Source of the DNA: Scalesia atractyloides
Taxonomy: Eukaryota; Streptophyta; Magnoliopsida; Asterales; Asteraceae
Direction of reading: 5' to 3'
Assembly (NCBI GenBank): GCA_947069175.1
Contig: CAMTDV010000003.1
Span: forward strand, 43,615,606 to 43,679,605
Length of the DNA stretch: 64,000 bases
In this document: positions 1 through 10,829 of the stretch, one piece after another
Layout: each line of letters starts with the position of its first letter
Position numbering within the stretch: the stretch's first letter is position 1
Notes under the pieces: generated by a model
Told to the model about the DNA's origin: nothing
What the model saw: only the letters and a program-made list of their open reading frames with translations
Databases searched by the model: none
Made by a program: the position numbers and the translations under genes

Positions 1-15
1 CAGAAATCATGGCCA

Positions 16-964
16 CTAAAGGCATATCATCATCAACCATAAAAGATGTGTTACGTTTAGGCTCTTTGCGTTGATCAGTAGATGACCAGTTTGTCCGCAG
101 TTGTAACATTTCCCTTTAAAGGGACCAACCTTCTTCTTCACACCACCTTTCTTTGGCCCAAGGTAAACAAATTTATTTTTCACCTTGCCATTAAACTTGT
201 GGCCTTTGTTACCCTTGTAACCCCTTGAGGATTGACCATGTTCCATAATGTTTGCTTTTGCAGAAGCTTCAACTTGACTTCCTTTGTGTGACAGCCTGTT
301 GTCTTCTTCAATACGAAGACGAACCACAAGGTCTTCAATGGTCATTTCCTTTTGCTTATCCCTTAAGGTAATTCTTGAAGTCGTCCAAACTAGAAGGCAA
401 CTTTTCAACAATTGTTGCCACTTGGAATGTTTCACTAAGATTCATTCCTTCAGACAAGATGTCACTAAGAATAATCTGCAATTCTTGAACTTGACTCATA
501 ACAGTCTTTGAATCAATCATTTTATAGTCCAAAAATCTAGCCACAACATACCTTTTAGTACCCGCATCCTCGGTCTTGTATTTGCGTTCCAATGACTCCC
601 ATAATTCTTCGGCAGTTGGAACCTTCAGATACACGAAATACAACGCATCTGACAAGCCGTTCAACACATAGTTGTGACATAGGTACTCAGAATGTTTCCA
701 TGCATCAACAGCACTCAATGATTGAACATCAGATGTCCCTTCTGCGAGAACAGGAGGGGACTAAGTCAGAAACCTCGCAAGGTTTAAAGTCGTCAGGTAG
801 AACAACATCTTCTGTTGCCATCTCTTAAAATTTAAACCAGTAAACTTCTCTGGTTTTTCAGCATGGTTAACAACCGCTTGAGCCGCTTGGGTACCAACTA
901 ATGGTCCCATGATAGTGGATGTGGATCCAACAGTGGTTGATGTGTTTGCTTGACCAGTAGCCAT
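16..964 (-). pseudogene. gag: Ty1/copia gag, broken (element L)
   Basis: Three minus-strand pieces (964-761, 718-356, 435-16) read in order as a plant copia capsid polyprotein. The first begins MATGQANTST and holds KFTGLNFKRWQQKMLFYL. The second holds NYVLNGLSDALYFVYL and KYKTEDAGTKRYVVARFLDY, typical of the UBN2-type gag domain. The third holds the linker EMTIEDLVVRLRIEEDNRLS and a zinc knuckle CYNCGQTGH. The knuckle's last Cys is replaced by Ala (CX2CX4HX4A), so RNA binding is probably lost. A stop and frameshifts separate the pieces, so this is a dead copy. The pol part would lie to the left, outside the window. The start at 964 is chosen because it precedes the conserved gag region and follows a non-coding leader. 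Copia membership is secure; lineage not assigned. Confidence 0.88.
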
Positions 965-1642
965 TTCTGAAACAAGAAAAAAAAATCAGTTTCTAGAGAA
1001 ACAAGTTGGTTTACAGAAAACCAATGCAAACTACAAGTTTTGCAATACTCAACAGAAACATTTTATAAAAATTTTAAAACCAAACCAGTGATAGGGTTTT
1101 AAAATCTGTTTTAAGCTTGTAGGACAACTGTTCACGAAATTAAAAGATTAACAGTTTTATTAATCATATTTGGATTACAATACAAAGCAGGAACAGAAAT
1201 TGATAGAACACAAAAACAATACAACCTGAACAGAAACAAATTACAAAGAAACAAAGAAAAATAACACAGAGGTGACCGAGGCACGTGAAAGACAAGCTTC
1301 CCTTAAAACAGATTTTGGGTCACCCAAGTAAACCCGTCTGTTTCCCAGGGTACAACAGCCTAAGCAGATTGTACTGTCGGGATTAGCCTAGCACCCGAAA
1401 ATGTACCTGAAACAAGAGAGTGAAGTGAATCAAAGTTAGGAAAATTTTTAGCCGTGTGTTGCATCCACCATACGATTTTTTTTGTATCTCAAAACAAAGC
1501 ACCAAACTTTGATTTTCTACTGGCTAGCATATGAAATGATAAGTCTCTTACTGAATACACAATTCAATAATATTAATTCTGAAATTCAGTGGCATATTGA
1601 ATTCTATGCCTTAATCATTTTGCAGGTAAGAAATTGAACAGT
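965..1642 (-). other. untranslated leader of element L
   Basis: No convincing reading frame on either strand. It lies between the gag start at 964 and the probable primer site at 1643-1654, so it is best explained as the 5' leader of element L read on the minus strand. Confidence 0.5.
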
Positions 1643-1959
1643 CTTTAATACCAAGGCAAGCCATCAAAGCACAACATTGCGCGCACCGCCCTCGTCCATG
1701 TCCCGTCCCCGTCCTCGGGTCTCGGCGTGGGCGTGTATCGGGTGCCTCGCATCCTCTTGGCTGCCACTAGGTGTAAGTTGTCACATAGGAATATATATGT
1801 GTGTAGAGAATTATAGATATAAATCAGCAAAAGATTTATCTCTTCACCAATGTGCGACAAACACAACTTCCTACACATTAAGTTCCAACACACAATTAAA
1901 GCTTATGATCTCACATTCATTTGCTTTAATCACTAAATTATTTATCATAATTTCCAACA
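1643..1959 (-). repeat. probable primer site and 5' LTR of element L
   Basis: On the minus strand, TTGGTATTAAAG (1654-1643) matches the usual plant initiator-Met primer site TTGGTATCAGAG at 10 of 12 positions. The block just beyond it, up to 1959, begins on the minus strand with TGTTGGAAATTATG, a common copia LTR start. A TATA-like AT-rich stretch lies near 1790-1825. The other LTR is outside the window, so the boundary at 1959 is inferred from the TG start and the one near 1655 from the primer site. No target duplication can be checked. Confidence 0.5.
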
Positions 1960-2200
1960 GGTATGTCATCCACAAATCACGAATTAGTTACGGGTGCCTA
2001 TGATACAATAATCAACTCTCCTAACAAGGAGTTCAACGGCAATGCCAATGTTTGGTATACCTGCAGCCTAATTAAAACACAAAAGAAATATTTAGTGTTC
2101 AAGGTTTATGGGTATGTCGTCCACAAATCATGAATTTAGTTACGGGTGCCTATGATAAAGTAATCAACTCTCCTAACAAGGAGTTCATACAGCTCAATGA
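1960..2200 (+). repeat. duplicated exon-like segment, unrecognised
   Basis: A block of about 75 bp starting at 1961 (GGTATGTCATCCACAAATCA) recurs about 150 bp later from 2110. Both copies read on the plus strand as a similar peptide (LVTGAYD followed by INSPNKEF); the second copy carries MNLVTGAYDKVINSPNKEF in frame. The peptide persists in two diverged copies, which suggests old coding sequence, but I do not recognise the family. The piece between copies also stays open (NANVWYTCSLIK). It may be a captured gene fragment or part of an unidentified transposon. Confidence 0.45.
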
Positions 2201-2309
2201 ACATTTTCATGTATCAGAGGAAATAGTTTACCAGTGTCTAAAGAATAAAATATGGGTCACATACATGTATTACAGGTTCACAAAACTCAAATTAAACAAT
2301 TTGAGGTTA

Positions 2310-2383
2310 AAAGGCATATCCATTATACTCTTTTATATGCAAATAAGTATTTGCATATAAAAGAGTATAATGGATATGCCTTT
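2310..2383. repeat. perfect 36-bp inverted repeat
   Basis: Bases 2310-2345 and 2348-2383 are exact reverse complements separated by 2 bases (AG). The arms start AAAGGCATATCC and end GCAAATA. An RNA from either strand would fold into a long unbroken hairpin. It sits between the duplicated exon-like segment and the eL13 fragment. It could be a very young inverted duplication, a small foldback element, a hairpin small-RNA source, or an assembly artefact. Confidence 0.9.
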
Positions 2384-2407
2384 GAAGTAAATGCTAACTG
2401 ATCTAAG

Positions 2408-2673
2408 CTTTAATTCCTCAAGAGAAAACTCACGGCCCTCCGTAAGTTTCATGATGTATTTCAATGTTTAACCATGAACCAGAGGACGAAGTTTGCCCGT
2501 AGGCCTTGGGAGACCCATACCAGCCTTGGTTTGTGTAGCTGAAAAGTAATTCATAAATAATCAAACTTTTTATGTAAATAATAATAACAGGTTATAATGC
2601 CAATGCTTCTCCTAGTTTTCTGGGCTGGTTGATTGAAGTGACCATCGGGGATAACATTATTTCGCTTAACCAT
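2408..2673 (-). pseudogene. RPL13: ribosomal protein eL13 (RPL13) pseudogene fragment
   Basis: On the minus strand an ATG at 2673 opens MVKRNNVIPDGHF, which matches the N terminus of plant 60S protein eL13 as I know it. The reading then jumps straight to NQPAQKTRR, missing about 11 residues (the KKHWQNYVKTW region). After about 50 bases of intron-like AT-rich sequence ending CAG (2590-2539) it resumes as PRPTGKLRPLVHG, an in-frame TAA where the family has Gln, then TLKYIMKL and GREFSLEELK, ending near 2408. The intron-like gap suggests a genomic fragment rather than a processed copy. The deletion, stop and missing remainder make it a pseudogene. It is the only recognisable host-gene sequence in the window. 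Confidence 0.75.
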
Positions 2674-2729
2674 GGTTTCTCTACAAAACAAATCCCCACT
2701 TTTAATTACATTTAATTAATAACACATAG

Positions 2730-2932
2730 TGTTTGAAACAACTAGCCTATTAACATTATAGAGTTAAGAAAGAAAGATTGAGGAAATGAATATATTATTT
2801 TGGTATATAATATGGATTATATGTGCCTCTATTTATAGGCTTACAAGATAGGTATTAAGTACATGGAGAGTCATGATATAAAACCAAATACAAGTGGATA
2901 GTCACACCATAAATAGATAATACTTCATAACA
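2730..2932 (-). repeat. 3' LTR of element A
   Basis: 203 bp, TG...CA ends. It aligns throughout with 61882-62082. A minus-strand TATA box (TATAAATAG) lies at 2829-2837. The outer flank CATAG (2725-2729) is the target duplication. Confidence 0.93.
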
Positions 2933-2943
2933 TCTCCCCTTAA
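2933..2943 (-). other. polypurine tract of element A
   Basis: On the minus strand, TTAAGGGGAGA runs directly into the LTR start TGTTATGAAG. This is the expected site of plus-strand DNA priming. Confidence 0.85.
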
Positions 2944-3146
2944 CTATCCACGTGACAAAATAATATACTATTTATATAATACGCTTGGTGATACTGCCTC
3001 GTTAAAAACCTTGCAAAGAAAACTCAGTGGGACAAAACCATAGCTAAGGGAAAAAGAGTGCAGTGCGTATTATTCTCCCTGTAATGATTTAAGCTCCTTG
3101 AGTCGACGCATCCCGATCCCATGAACCAGTTTCTTGAATGTAGAGG

Positions 3147-4745
3147 TCAGAAGTGATTTAGTAAACAAGTCTGCCAAATTGTCGCTAGAACGAATTTGTT
3201 GGACAGTAATATCTCTATCTTTTGCAAATCATGTGTGAAAAAGAACTTTGATAGAATGTTCTTCGTTCTATCTCCTTTGATGTATCCTTTCTTAAGTTGA
3301 GCAATGCGTGCTGCGTTGTCTTCATGTAGAATTGTTGATCCCTCATCTCTCATAGAAATGTCACAAGACCCAGAAATGTGTTGTACTACATTCCTTAACC
3401 AAACACATTCTCGGCTAGCTTCATGAATTGCCAATACTTCTACATGATTAGATGATGTGGCTGTGGTTGTTTGCTTTACAGAATGCCATGAAATAGCAGT
3501 ACCTCCACTTGTGAATAAATATCTAGTTTGAGATTTTCTAGTGTGAGGATCAGACGAATACCCTGCATCAGCAAAACCAACCAATACAAACCCATATCGT
3601 TTGTACCTTGAAGGTATCAAAATATTTTTTTTACCCTATTCCAATGCCTCTTTGTTGGGCATGAACTATGTCTTGCTAATACATTTACAGAATATGATAT
3701 ATCTGGTCGTGTATGACCAACAAGAAACATTAGTGCACCAATTGCACTTAAATATGGTACTTCTGGACCAAGAATTTCCTCTGCATCATTCGGAGGTCGG
3801 AATGGGTCTTTCTTGACATCAAGAGATCTTACAACCATTGGAGTACTCAATGGATGTGATTTTTCCATATAGAACCTTTTGAATAACTTTTGTATGTAGT
3901 TTAGTTGATGCACAAAGATTCCACCCTTAAGATGTTCGATTTGTAACCCGAGACAAAATTTTGTTTTGCCAAGGTCTTTCATTTCAAATTCTCCATTCAA
4001 ATATTTAACCGCCTTTTGGAGCTCACCTTGAGTTCCAATTATATTCAAGTCATCAATGTATACAGCAATTGTAATGTATTCAGATTCTGACCTTTTTATG
4101 AAGATACATGGGCATATTGAATCATTTTTATAACCTTCTTTCAACAAATACTCACTAAGGAATTATACCACAACCCAGATTGTTTTAGCCCATATAATAA
4201 TTTTTTTAATGTAATTGAAAGATGTTCTCGAGAACTAGATGTACACGAGTTTGGCAATTTGAATCCTTCAGGGAGTTTCATGTAAAATCAGTATCAAGTG
4301 AGCCATAGAGGTAGGCTGTCACAACTTCCATTAGACGCAAGTCAATCCCTTCTTGTATTACCAGACTAACAAGATAACGAAAAGTTGTCGCATCCATCAC
4401 CGGAGAATATGTATCCTCATAATCAATCCCAGGTCTTTGCGAAAATCCTTGTGCTACTAATCTTACCTTGTATCGTACATTTCATTTTTCTCATTATGTT
4501 TTCACACAAAGACCCACTTATATCCGATAGGCTTTACACCTTCAATTATAGGGACTACTGGTCCAAAAACTTCTCGTTTATTAAGGGAATCTAATTCTGC
4601 CTTATATGCGTCTTTCTAGTTTGGCCAATCATTTCTATTTTTACATTCCTCAATAGATTTTGGTTCTTGATTCTCATTATTTTCCATTACTTCTAGCGCT
4701 ACGTTATATGAAAAACTGCCCTCGACGTCGATTTCATTTCAGTTC
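3147..4745 (-). pseudogene. pol: copia reverse transcriptase and RNase H, broken (element A)
   Basis: Minus-strand pieces 4745-4150 (decayed; contains YSPVMDATTFRYLVSL-like RT sequence), 4147-3617 and 3620-3147. The 4147-3617 piece holds the active-site motif YIDDLN (copia YVDD position), then FEMKDLGKTKFCLGLQIEH and a RT C-terminal region ending GHTRPDISYSVNVLARHSS. The last piece is copia RNase H: GFADAGYSSDPHTRKSQTRY, then HEDNAARIAQLKKGYIKGDR near its end. It would copy element RNA to DNA and degrade the template inside the particle. Frame changes near 4150 and 3620 and scattered stops inactivate it. It is followed directly by the purine tract and 3' LTR. Confidence 0.88.
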
Positions 4746-5516
4746 CATACCTTTCATAACATAATATAATTTATTGAGATCTCTTCGTTTTCAGGTACCT
4801 GAGGTTCTTCTGGAACCATCATGTCTAGTGTCTTTTCAGGAGACTCTTTTCTTGGCATTATTATTACCTCGAATTGACCATCTCCATTATTTGCTCCTTT
4901 TTTTCTTTCGAGGAGTTTTATCTTTAGAACCGATTGGTCTACCACGTTTGAGGCTGCATTAGACTCATTTCCAACATGTGGTTGTCCTTCTGGGACACTT
5001 ATTTTTTAGAAGCATTAGCAGCTGGTATGTGTGACTTAGTCACTCTCTTTGGGTCAGTGAATGTGTCTGGTAATTGATTTGCTAATCTTTGTAAATGAAT
5101 TATCCTTTGAACTTCTAGTTCACACTGTTTAGTTCGAGGATCAAGATGAGATAATGATAATTCATTCCAACTTATATTACTATTTTCAGCTGCTTTTCAT
5201 CTCCCCCTAATGTTGGGAATGTTGTTTCAACAAAATGACAATTACCAAATCGAGCCGTAAATATATCACCTGTTGATGGCTCTATATACTTAATGATCCA
5301 TGGTGATTCATACCCAACATATATTCCTAATCTCCTTTGAGGTCCCATCTTTGTGCGTTGTAGTGGAGCGTTAGGAACATATACGACACAACCGAAAATC
5401 CTTAGATGGGAAATATTTGGTTCCTTACCAAAAACCAACTTTATGGGGAGGAAGTGTGGTAACTCGTTGGCCTGATGCGAATTAGTGTTGCTGCATGTAA
5501 AATTGCATGCCCCCAA
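4746..5516 (-). pseudogene. pol: copia integrase C-terminal region and linker, broken (element A)
   Basis: 5516-5172 reads GKEPNISHLRIFGCVVYVPN and RTKMGPQRRLGIYVGYESP, the characteristic region downstream of the copia integrase core. 4945-4754 is the acidic linker before reverse transcriptase. The 5516 frame overlaps the end of the integrase-core frame (5441), showing a frameshift at about 5441-5516. Confidence 0.82.
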
Positions 5517-6616
5517 GCAGATGCTGGTAGTTTTGATTTCATAATCATTGGTCTTGCAATCATTTTAAGTCGCTTGATAAGTGATTCAGCAATTCCATTT
5601 TGTGTATGTACATGAGGTACATGATGCTCTACATTTATGCCAATAGACATGCAATAATCATTGAAGGTTTGGGATGTAAATTCACCAGCATTGTCCAATC
5701 GAATTTTCTTGATGGGATAATCTGGAAAATGTGCTCTTAGCCTTATCAATTGAGCAAGTAGTCGTGCAAATGCCATATTATGACTTGATAGTAAACTCAC
5801 ATGTGACCATCTAGTTGATGCATCAATTAAGACCATAAAGTATCTAAATGGTCCACTCTGAGGGTGTATAGGCCCACATATATCCCCATGTATTCTTTCT
5901 AAAAAACTCAAGGATTCTTTCCATACCTTAACTGGTGATGGGCGACTGATTAACTTCCCTTGTGAGCATGTAACATATGTAATATCCTTAGATTGAAGAA
6001 TCTTCTGGTTTTTCAAAGAATAACCACATGAATTTTCTATAATTTTTCGCATCATTATTGATCCGGGATAGCCAAACCGGTCATGCCAAATTATAAAATT
6101 TTCTCGGTCCATAAACTTATGGTTTATGATTGCATTTGATTCAAATGCACCAATTTTAGTAGAATACGAACCAGAGGAAAATGCAGGTAACTTCTCTAAT
6201 ATATGCTTTTTACCCGAAATCATACTTGTGATTTGAAGGTACTCATCATATCCCTGACGTGTAGTCTCAAGATGATATCCATTTAGACGAATATCTTTAA
6301 AGCTTATTAGACTTCTTTGAGATAGTGGGGAAAATAATGCATTGTTAATTTTGAGCAAAGTTCCACTTTGTAGAACTGCATAAGCTTCTCCAAAGCCTTC
6401 AATTAATTTTGTTTTACCGGATATAGTACCAACGTTTGTTTCTTTCATTGTTAAACTAGAGAAATAATTCTTTTTCTTTAAAATCGTATGCGTAGTAGCA
6501 CTGTCTATTAGACCTACATCTTCACCACTAATAGGACGTTTAGTTGAACACTTCATATGCTTCAAAACAGAACAAAAATTCATAAATAAAAGTCTAATAT
6601 AGTTCAAACATAACAA
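5441..6616 (-). pseudogene. pol: copia protease and integrase core, largely open (element A)
   Basis: A 391-residue open frame. The protease end has LIDSATTHTI, the copia aspartic-protease DSxT position. The GAG-pre-integrase region has IWHDRFGYPGSIMMRKI. The integrase core shows HGDICGPI with its Asp, LDNAGEF with the second Asp, and HTQNGIAESL with the Glu, so the D,D,E triad is present. It would process the polyprotein and insert the cDNA. The usual HHCC finger is weak (VTCSQGK), suggesting decay. Upstream it runs back into the gag remains near 6720 through stops. Confidence 0.88.
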
Positions 6617-6719
6617 ATCCCATAAAGTGCCTCAAAAATACTTCAAAACAAAATCCCAAACAAAATGTCATGATAAAACATCAAGTGAATAACATAATTT
6701 TAATATAATCATTCAGGCG

Positions 6720-7813
6720 TAAGGAAAATTGCAAGCATCCAACTGGTTGGTATAAACCACGATATCACCAGAATCCAAATTTGCTTGCTCGATAAGGAAA
6801 TCATCATCATCCAGATTAGTTGCATTAGTAGGGTCCTTTTCACCACTTGGGACATCGACATTTCCATTTTCATATGTGAAATTTGTCTCTATTCCTTTTC
6901 CTTTGTCTTAAATAGATTGTTTGAAAAGCTCTACCAAGTGTCTGGCTATACGACATGTTCCAGCCCAGTTGTTGTTACCTCCATGTTGATATCATGCATT
7001 CGATGAGGTTCCATTTTGCTTTTTACCTCTTCCATCATTGGATTTCTTTTCATAATCATGCAACCTATGGTGGGTTCCTTTGTTTTTAAATTGAAAACCA
7101 TGATAATTCCCCTGACAATATCCACGTCCACGTCCACGGCCACGACCATAACCATGACCACGCCCACGTTGATAGCTACGACCACGTATGTGACTTGCAC
7201 TTTAGTCATTATATGTTGCCACATTCACTTCTTGGAATGGGGCTGTACCAACCGAACGAGTTTCATGGTTTTTCATTAGTAGCTCGTTATTTTGCTCAGC
7301 CACAAGTAAAAACATGATATTAGGTCACTGTATTTGGTGAAGCCCCTTTCACGATATTGTTGTTGCAAGACAATGTTTGAGGCATGAAAGATGGAGAATG
7401 TTTTTTTCCAACATCTCCTTATCTGTAATATTTTCACCACATAGAATCAATTGCGACGTGATTTTAAACATTGCCGAGTTCTACTCACTTATAGACTTAA
7501 AGTCTTGCAACCTTGAATTGAGCCATTCATAACAAGCTCTTGGTAATATTACTGTTTTCTGATGGTCATATCTTTCTTTCAATTGTGCCATAGGACGAGT
7601 GGATCTTTGATAGTGAGATATTCATTTTTCAAGGACTCATGAATATGGTGGTGTAAGAAAATCATTGCCTTTGCTTTATCTTGGGTATTTGTTTTATTTC
7701 CTGCTTTAACTGTTTCCCTAAGGTTATTGACATTTAGATGGATTTCAGCATGACAAATAATTTTCTCCAGTGATGTTTAAAGCCATAAACTCAAGCTTTG
7801 GAAGATTCGACAT
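6720..7813 (-). pseudogene. gag: copia gag, broken (element A)
   Basis: The minus-strand start at 7813 gives MSNLPKLEFMALNITGENYL, a typical copia capsid start, followed within about 10 codons by a small deletion and stop. Further remains read LRETVKAGNKTNTQDKAKA and HHHIHESLKNEYLTIKDPL (7740-7600), then RACYEWLNSRLQDFKSISEY. The C-terminal part (7220-7080) is Gly/Arg-rich (RGRGHGYGRGRGRGRGYCQG), and a remnant tail with GTCR and HLVELFKQS lies at about 6970-6920. Several frameshifts break it. No standard CCHC knuckle remains. Confidence 0.8.
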
Positions 7814-8925
7814 AGCTAACTATATTAAAGAAATACGCATGAATTAATGCCTATTATTCAAATTATAATCAAATAAAATTTAGTAACCATTATTGAATAT
7901 AAAATAAAACAAGACTAACAAAAAAATAATGTATTCGGTCATTACCAATTAAAGTTTGTTTACATTTATTTGTATATGATATATCCATACATATATATAG
8001 ATATTAGGTTAGTTCATAGATGGAAGAGGCCAATGGATTTGAAATACATATACTTTTTACTTCGTCAAAATTTCCCCTCTTAATTATTATTATGCTAAAC
8101 AATGATATACTAATGTTGCATTGTGATAACATAATAAACAACTGCATATAGTTTATAGATTAATAAACAAGTAAATACAATCTGGTAATTAAAGAAAATG
8201 TAACCAGTAATGAAATACTAAATTATACTACAGGCGTGTTTTGTTTCATTTATTTAATTATTTTTATATGTTTTCCCGACTAGATTAAATCCAAACAAAT
8301 AAATATGTAAATTACATGACTTAATATAATTAGTTCTATAAGTCTGACAAAACTCACCATGTTATAAACAATCATTTATCATATCTTAAATTTATTTAAT
8401 CAATATTGGCATAAAAGAAATTTTAACAGACATAAGCAAACCCAAGGGGTTAAAGCCCAATTTTATTAAATTTATTGTCATTTAATAAAACATACTAAAG
8501 AAATATGGCAGAAAGAATGGGATCAAATTCTTTAATAATAACAAAACAGGTGTTTTGAGTTCATGTTGGCCATTGGTTTACTTTATGAAATTCTTTTGTG
8601 TGTTAGGATGAAAATAGATACAACAGTAAGAAACATCATATTATAAAATTGTAACTCAGGTAAGAACATGTAACAAGCTAAACTTACAATCCAAAAAAAT
8701 TAATTATTCATAGCTTTTCTTATTTAACAATAGTGTATGTATACTATCAAGCATAATATAATAAAGGAAAATATGTGTTTTTAACTATATCTTTCTACGG
8801 AAAACTCTTAGGATTCATTAAAAACAAAACTTTTGATTGTGATAGATGGAATAAAGTTCTATGGCTTAACATTAAAAGAAAATAGAAAACTAATTTCACC
8901 CCCCTTGTTTAGATTAAACAATAAA
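7814..8925 (-). other. leader of element A, gag-proximal part
   Basis: AT-rich with no supported frame. It lies between the gag start of A and the left end of element B. Its continuation is at 61408-61863 on the far side of B. Read on the minus strand it forms the untranslated leader of A. Confidence 0.6.
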
Positions 8926-10085
8926 TGGAGGGGTATGGTCCCAAAAACCATGCGCCTGCGCAAAGAACCATACCCTCAATGAAAACATAATACAAGAATA
9001 ACCTTGCGCGCAATGTGCAATGGTGCGCCATTCTTGAAATCAGTAGGTTGCCTAACAACCTTGTGCGCAATGTGCAATGGTATTACAACCTTGATACTAG
9101 TAGGTCGCATAACGAGCCTTGCCCACACTGTGCAACGACAAGTTAGACCTAGAAAGGCGGGTCACACAACGAACCTTGCGCACACTGTGCAACAGCAAGT
9201 TAGACCGATACTAGCAGGTCGCACAATGAACCTTGTGTACTTGGCGCAATGAAAAGTTAGACCTAGAAGGGCAGGTCCCTTAACCATGCGCGGATCAAAC
9301 AACCCTCTAGCCGTCAAGTCCTAAAACCTTGCACAAGGCCAAGACCAACATGAGAGCAACTCATAGTCTTGAGAACAAAAGGACTTATTCGCTACAACCC
9401 TATGCTGGCTAGAAAGCACTGAAAGCCACATGGAAGGGAAAAGCGTAAAGAGGCGTTAACTACATACAAAGGTACAAAGTTGTAGAGATGTGACCCAACA
9501 GTCGCTCCGAAGGTTGTGTCAGACTGCGTCACATGAACAGGAATGTAGATGAAAGACTGTGCACCAGCCAAACTCACGCCAGTGACTGTCACACATTCTC
9601 CACTTTCGGCTGATGACAGGTCTGACACCAGGGACAACTGCCATGACACGTGGTTCCATTCAACATGCGACAAAGCAAACCTCCTGCCAGAGATCATTAA
9701 AGATTGATGCAGAGGAGACAGAATGCATATCCCTGGTCGTCTGGGCCGAACCCAAGGCCCATCAACCCATCTCCTAAACACACCTATCTTCGGCTACAAA
9801 ATAAGGATCAGACCACAAGGTAAAACACATGCTTTCTAGTTCACTCACTAATTACTACTTGCTAACCACCGTGCAATCCCAAATACTTATTCTCACGCCA
9901 GAGTTTGGTCACGGAAAAAACCCTCCCCCTTTCTCATGTGACGAGGCTAACGGCATTACTAGTTTTGCAGATAGTTTGAAGTGAGATCACTCAGAAGAGC
10001 AAACGAGAGACAACCTTTCATGCAGAAATATTGAGCTTAACCCAAATATCCCTGGATATTCCTTGTGGTTAACCGTGTATCTTCA
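8926..10085 (+). repeat. 5' LTR of element B
   Basis: About 1.16 kb. The start is placed at TGGAGGG (8926), where similarity to the other copy begins just after that copy's G-rich purine tract. The end is TCTTCA (10085). It holds a GTGCGCAA-type tandem array at 9000-9290. The reading frame at 9781-9392 on the minus strand is chance sequence within the LTR. Confidence 0.85.
9000..9290 (+). repeat. tandem array in the 5' LTR of B
   Basis: About five degenerate units of 55-65 bp. Each has an AACCTTGCGC or AACCTTGTGC core, a GTGCAA partner about 10 bases later (GCGCAATGTGCAA is near palindromic), and a spacer with AGTTAGACC or GTAGGTCGC. The same array occurs at 60335-60612. Confidence 0.75.
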
Positions 10086-10829
10086 TTTGCGCCATCCGGT
10101 TTTTACTCACTCTTTGCATCCCTTTTCTCGTTTCATTTTTTCTCAAACCTCACTTTCAAATGGCTGACTTTCCATCAAACACACCATGAGGTCCTTGGGC
10201 TGAGGCAAGAACCCAGTTCATGCCCCTCGACCCGACGGACAAGTGGAAGAAGTTCCTTCTGGAAATGCTGGTGGTCACCACGACTCAGGTCGTGTGAACA
10301 TCCTAGTAACTGCCGGAGTTCAAATGGAGACTCCCTACGTACCAATCACATCGGTCTTACCACCAGGTGAGACTCCGATGTCTTGGTACATCAAATCTCA
10401 AGCGGCCCTGAATGCCGTCTACGCGCAACTATGCGTACAAACAAATGCATCTGCTGCACCGGCGCAGCCACCAACTACTCATGTGCATGCTTCGCCTGCA
10501 CCACGAGTACTCAGTTATGACTCGCTGGCCGGAGCGAGTGTCCCATCACACCTCTGTACCAGGGAGATAGAGTATTCCCAATCGCTGCTTAAACATGAGT
10601 CTCACACACATAGGCGTGCATCCATCCACTCACGGCTGGGTCCGCATCCTCTAGAGGGGCGGAACACCAGCGTGAGGAGGATAAAACATATGGCGAGGGT
10701 GATAGCGCAAGTGTGTTTCACCAGATACCCAAAGATCATGATACTTAATAGTCTACGCCATGGGCTGTATACAACCCGAAGGCGGACTACAATTATAACC
10801 TGATCTACAGGCCGGCTGAAGCAGCCGAA
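10086..10829 (+). other. leader and gag N-terminal remains of B
   Basis: No canonical primer site follows the LTR; TTTGCGCCATCCGG at 10086 may be a degenerate one. An open frame at 10243-10803 (MEEVPSGNAGG..., rich in Ala/Pro/Ser near ASAAPAQPPTTHVHA) has the low-complexity character of Tat gag N termini but no recognisable domain. Near 10800-10829 the gag frame resumes (YRPAEAAEHSKF). Confidence 0.5.

Noticed and set aside
1645..2003. Protein-coding gene in 1645-2003 on either strand
   Set aside because: Both frames lie in the probable LTR of element L, are low in coding character, and show no domain.
6946..7279. Two overlapping open frames of Val/Asp- and Thr-rich composition
   Set aside because: They are alternate-frame readings of the Gly/Arg-rich gag tail of element A.
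8901..8926. B 5' LTR starting at TGTTTAG (8906)
   Set aside because: Similarity to the other LTR begins only at TGGAGGG; the region before that in the 3' copy is the G-rich purine tract.
9392..9781. A minus-strand gene in the LTR of B
   Set aside because: The matching frame in the other LTR is altered, and no domain is visible. It is an LTR shadow frame.
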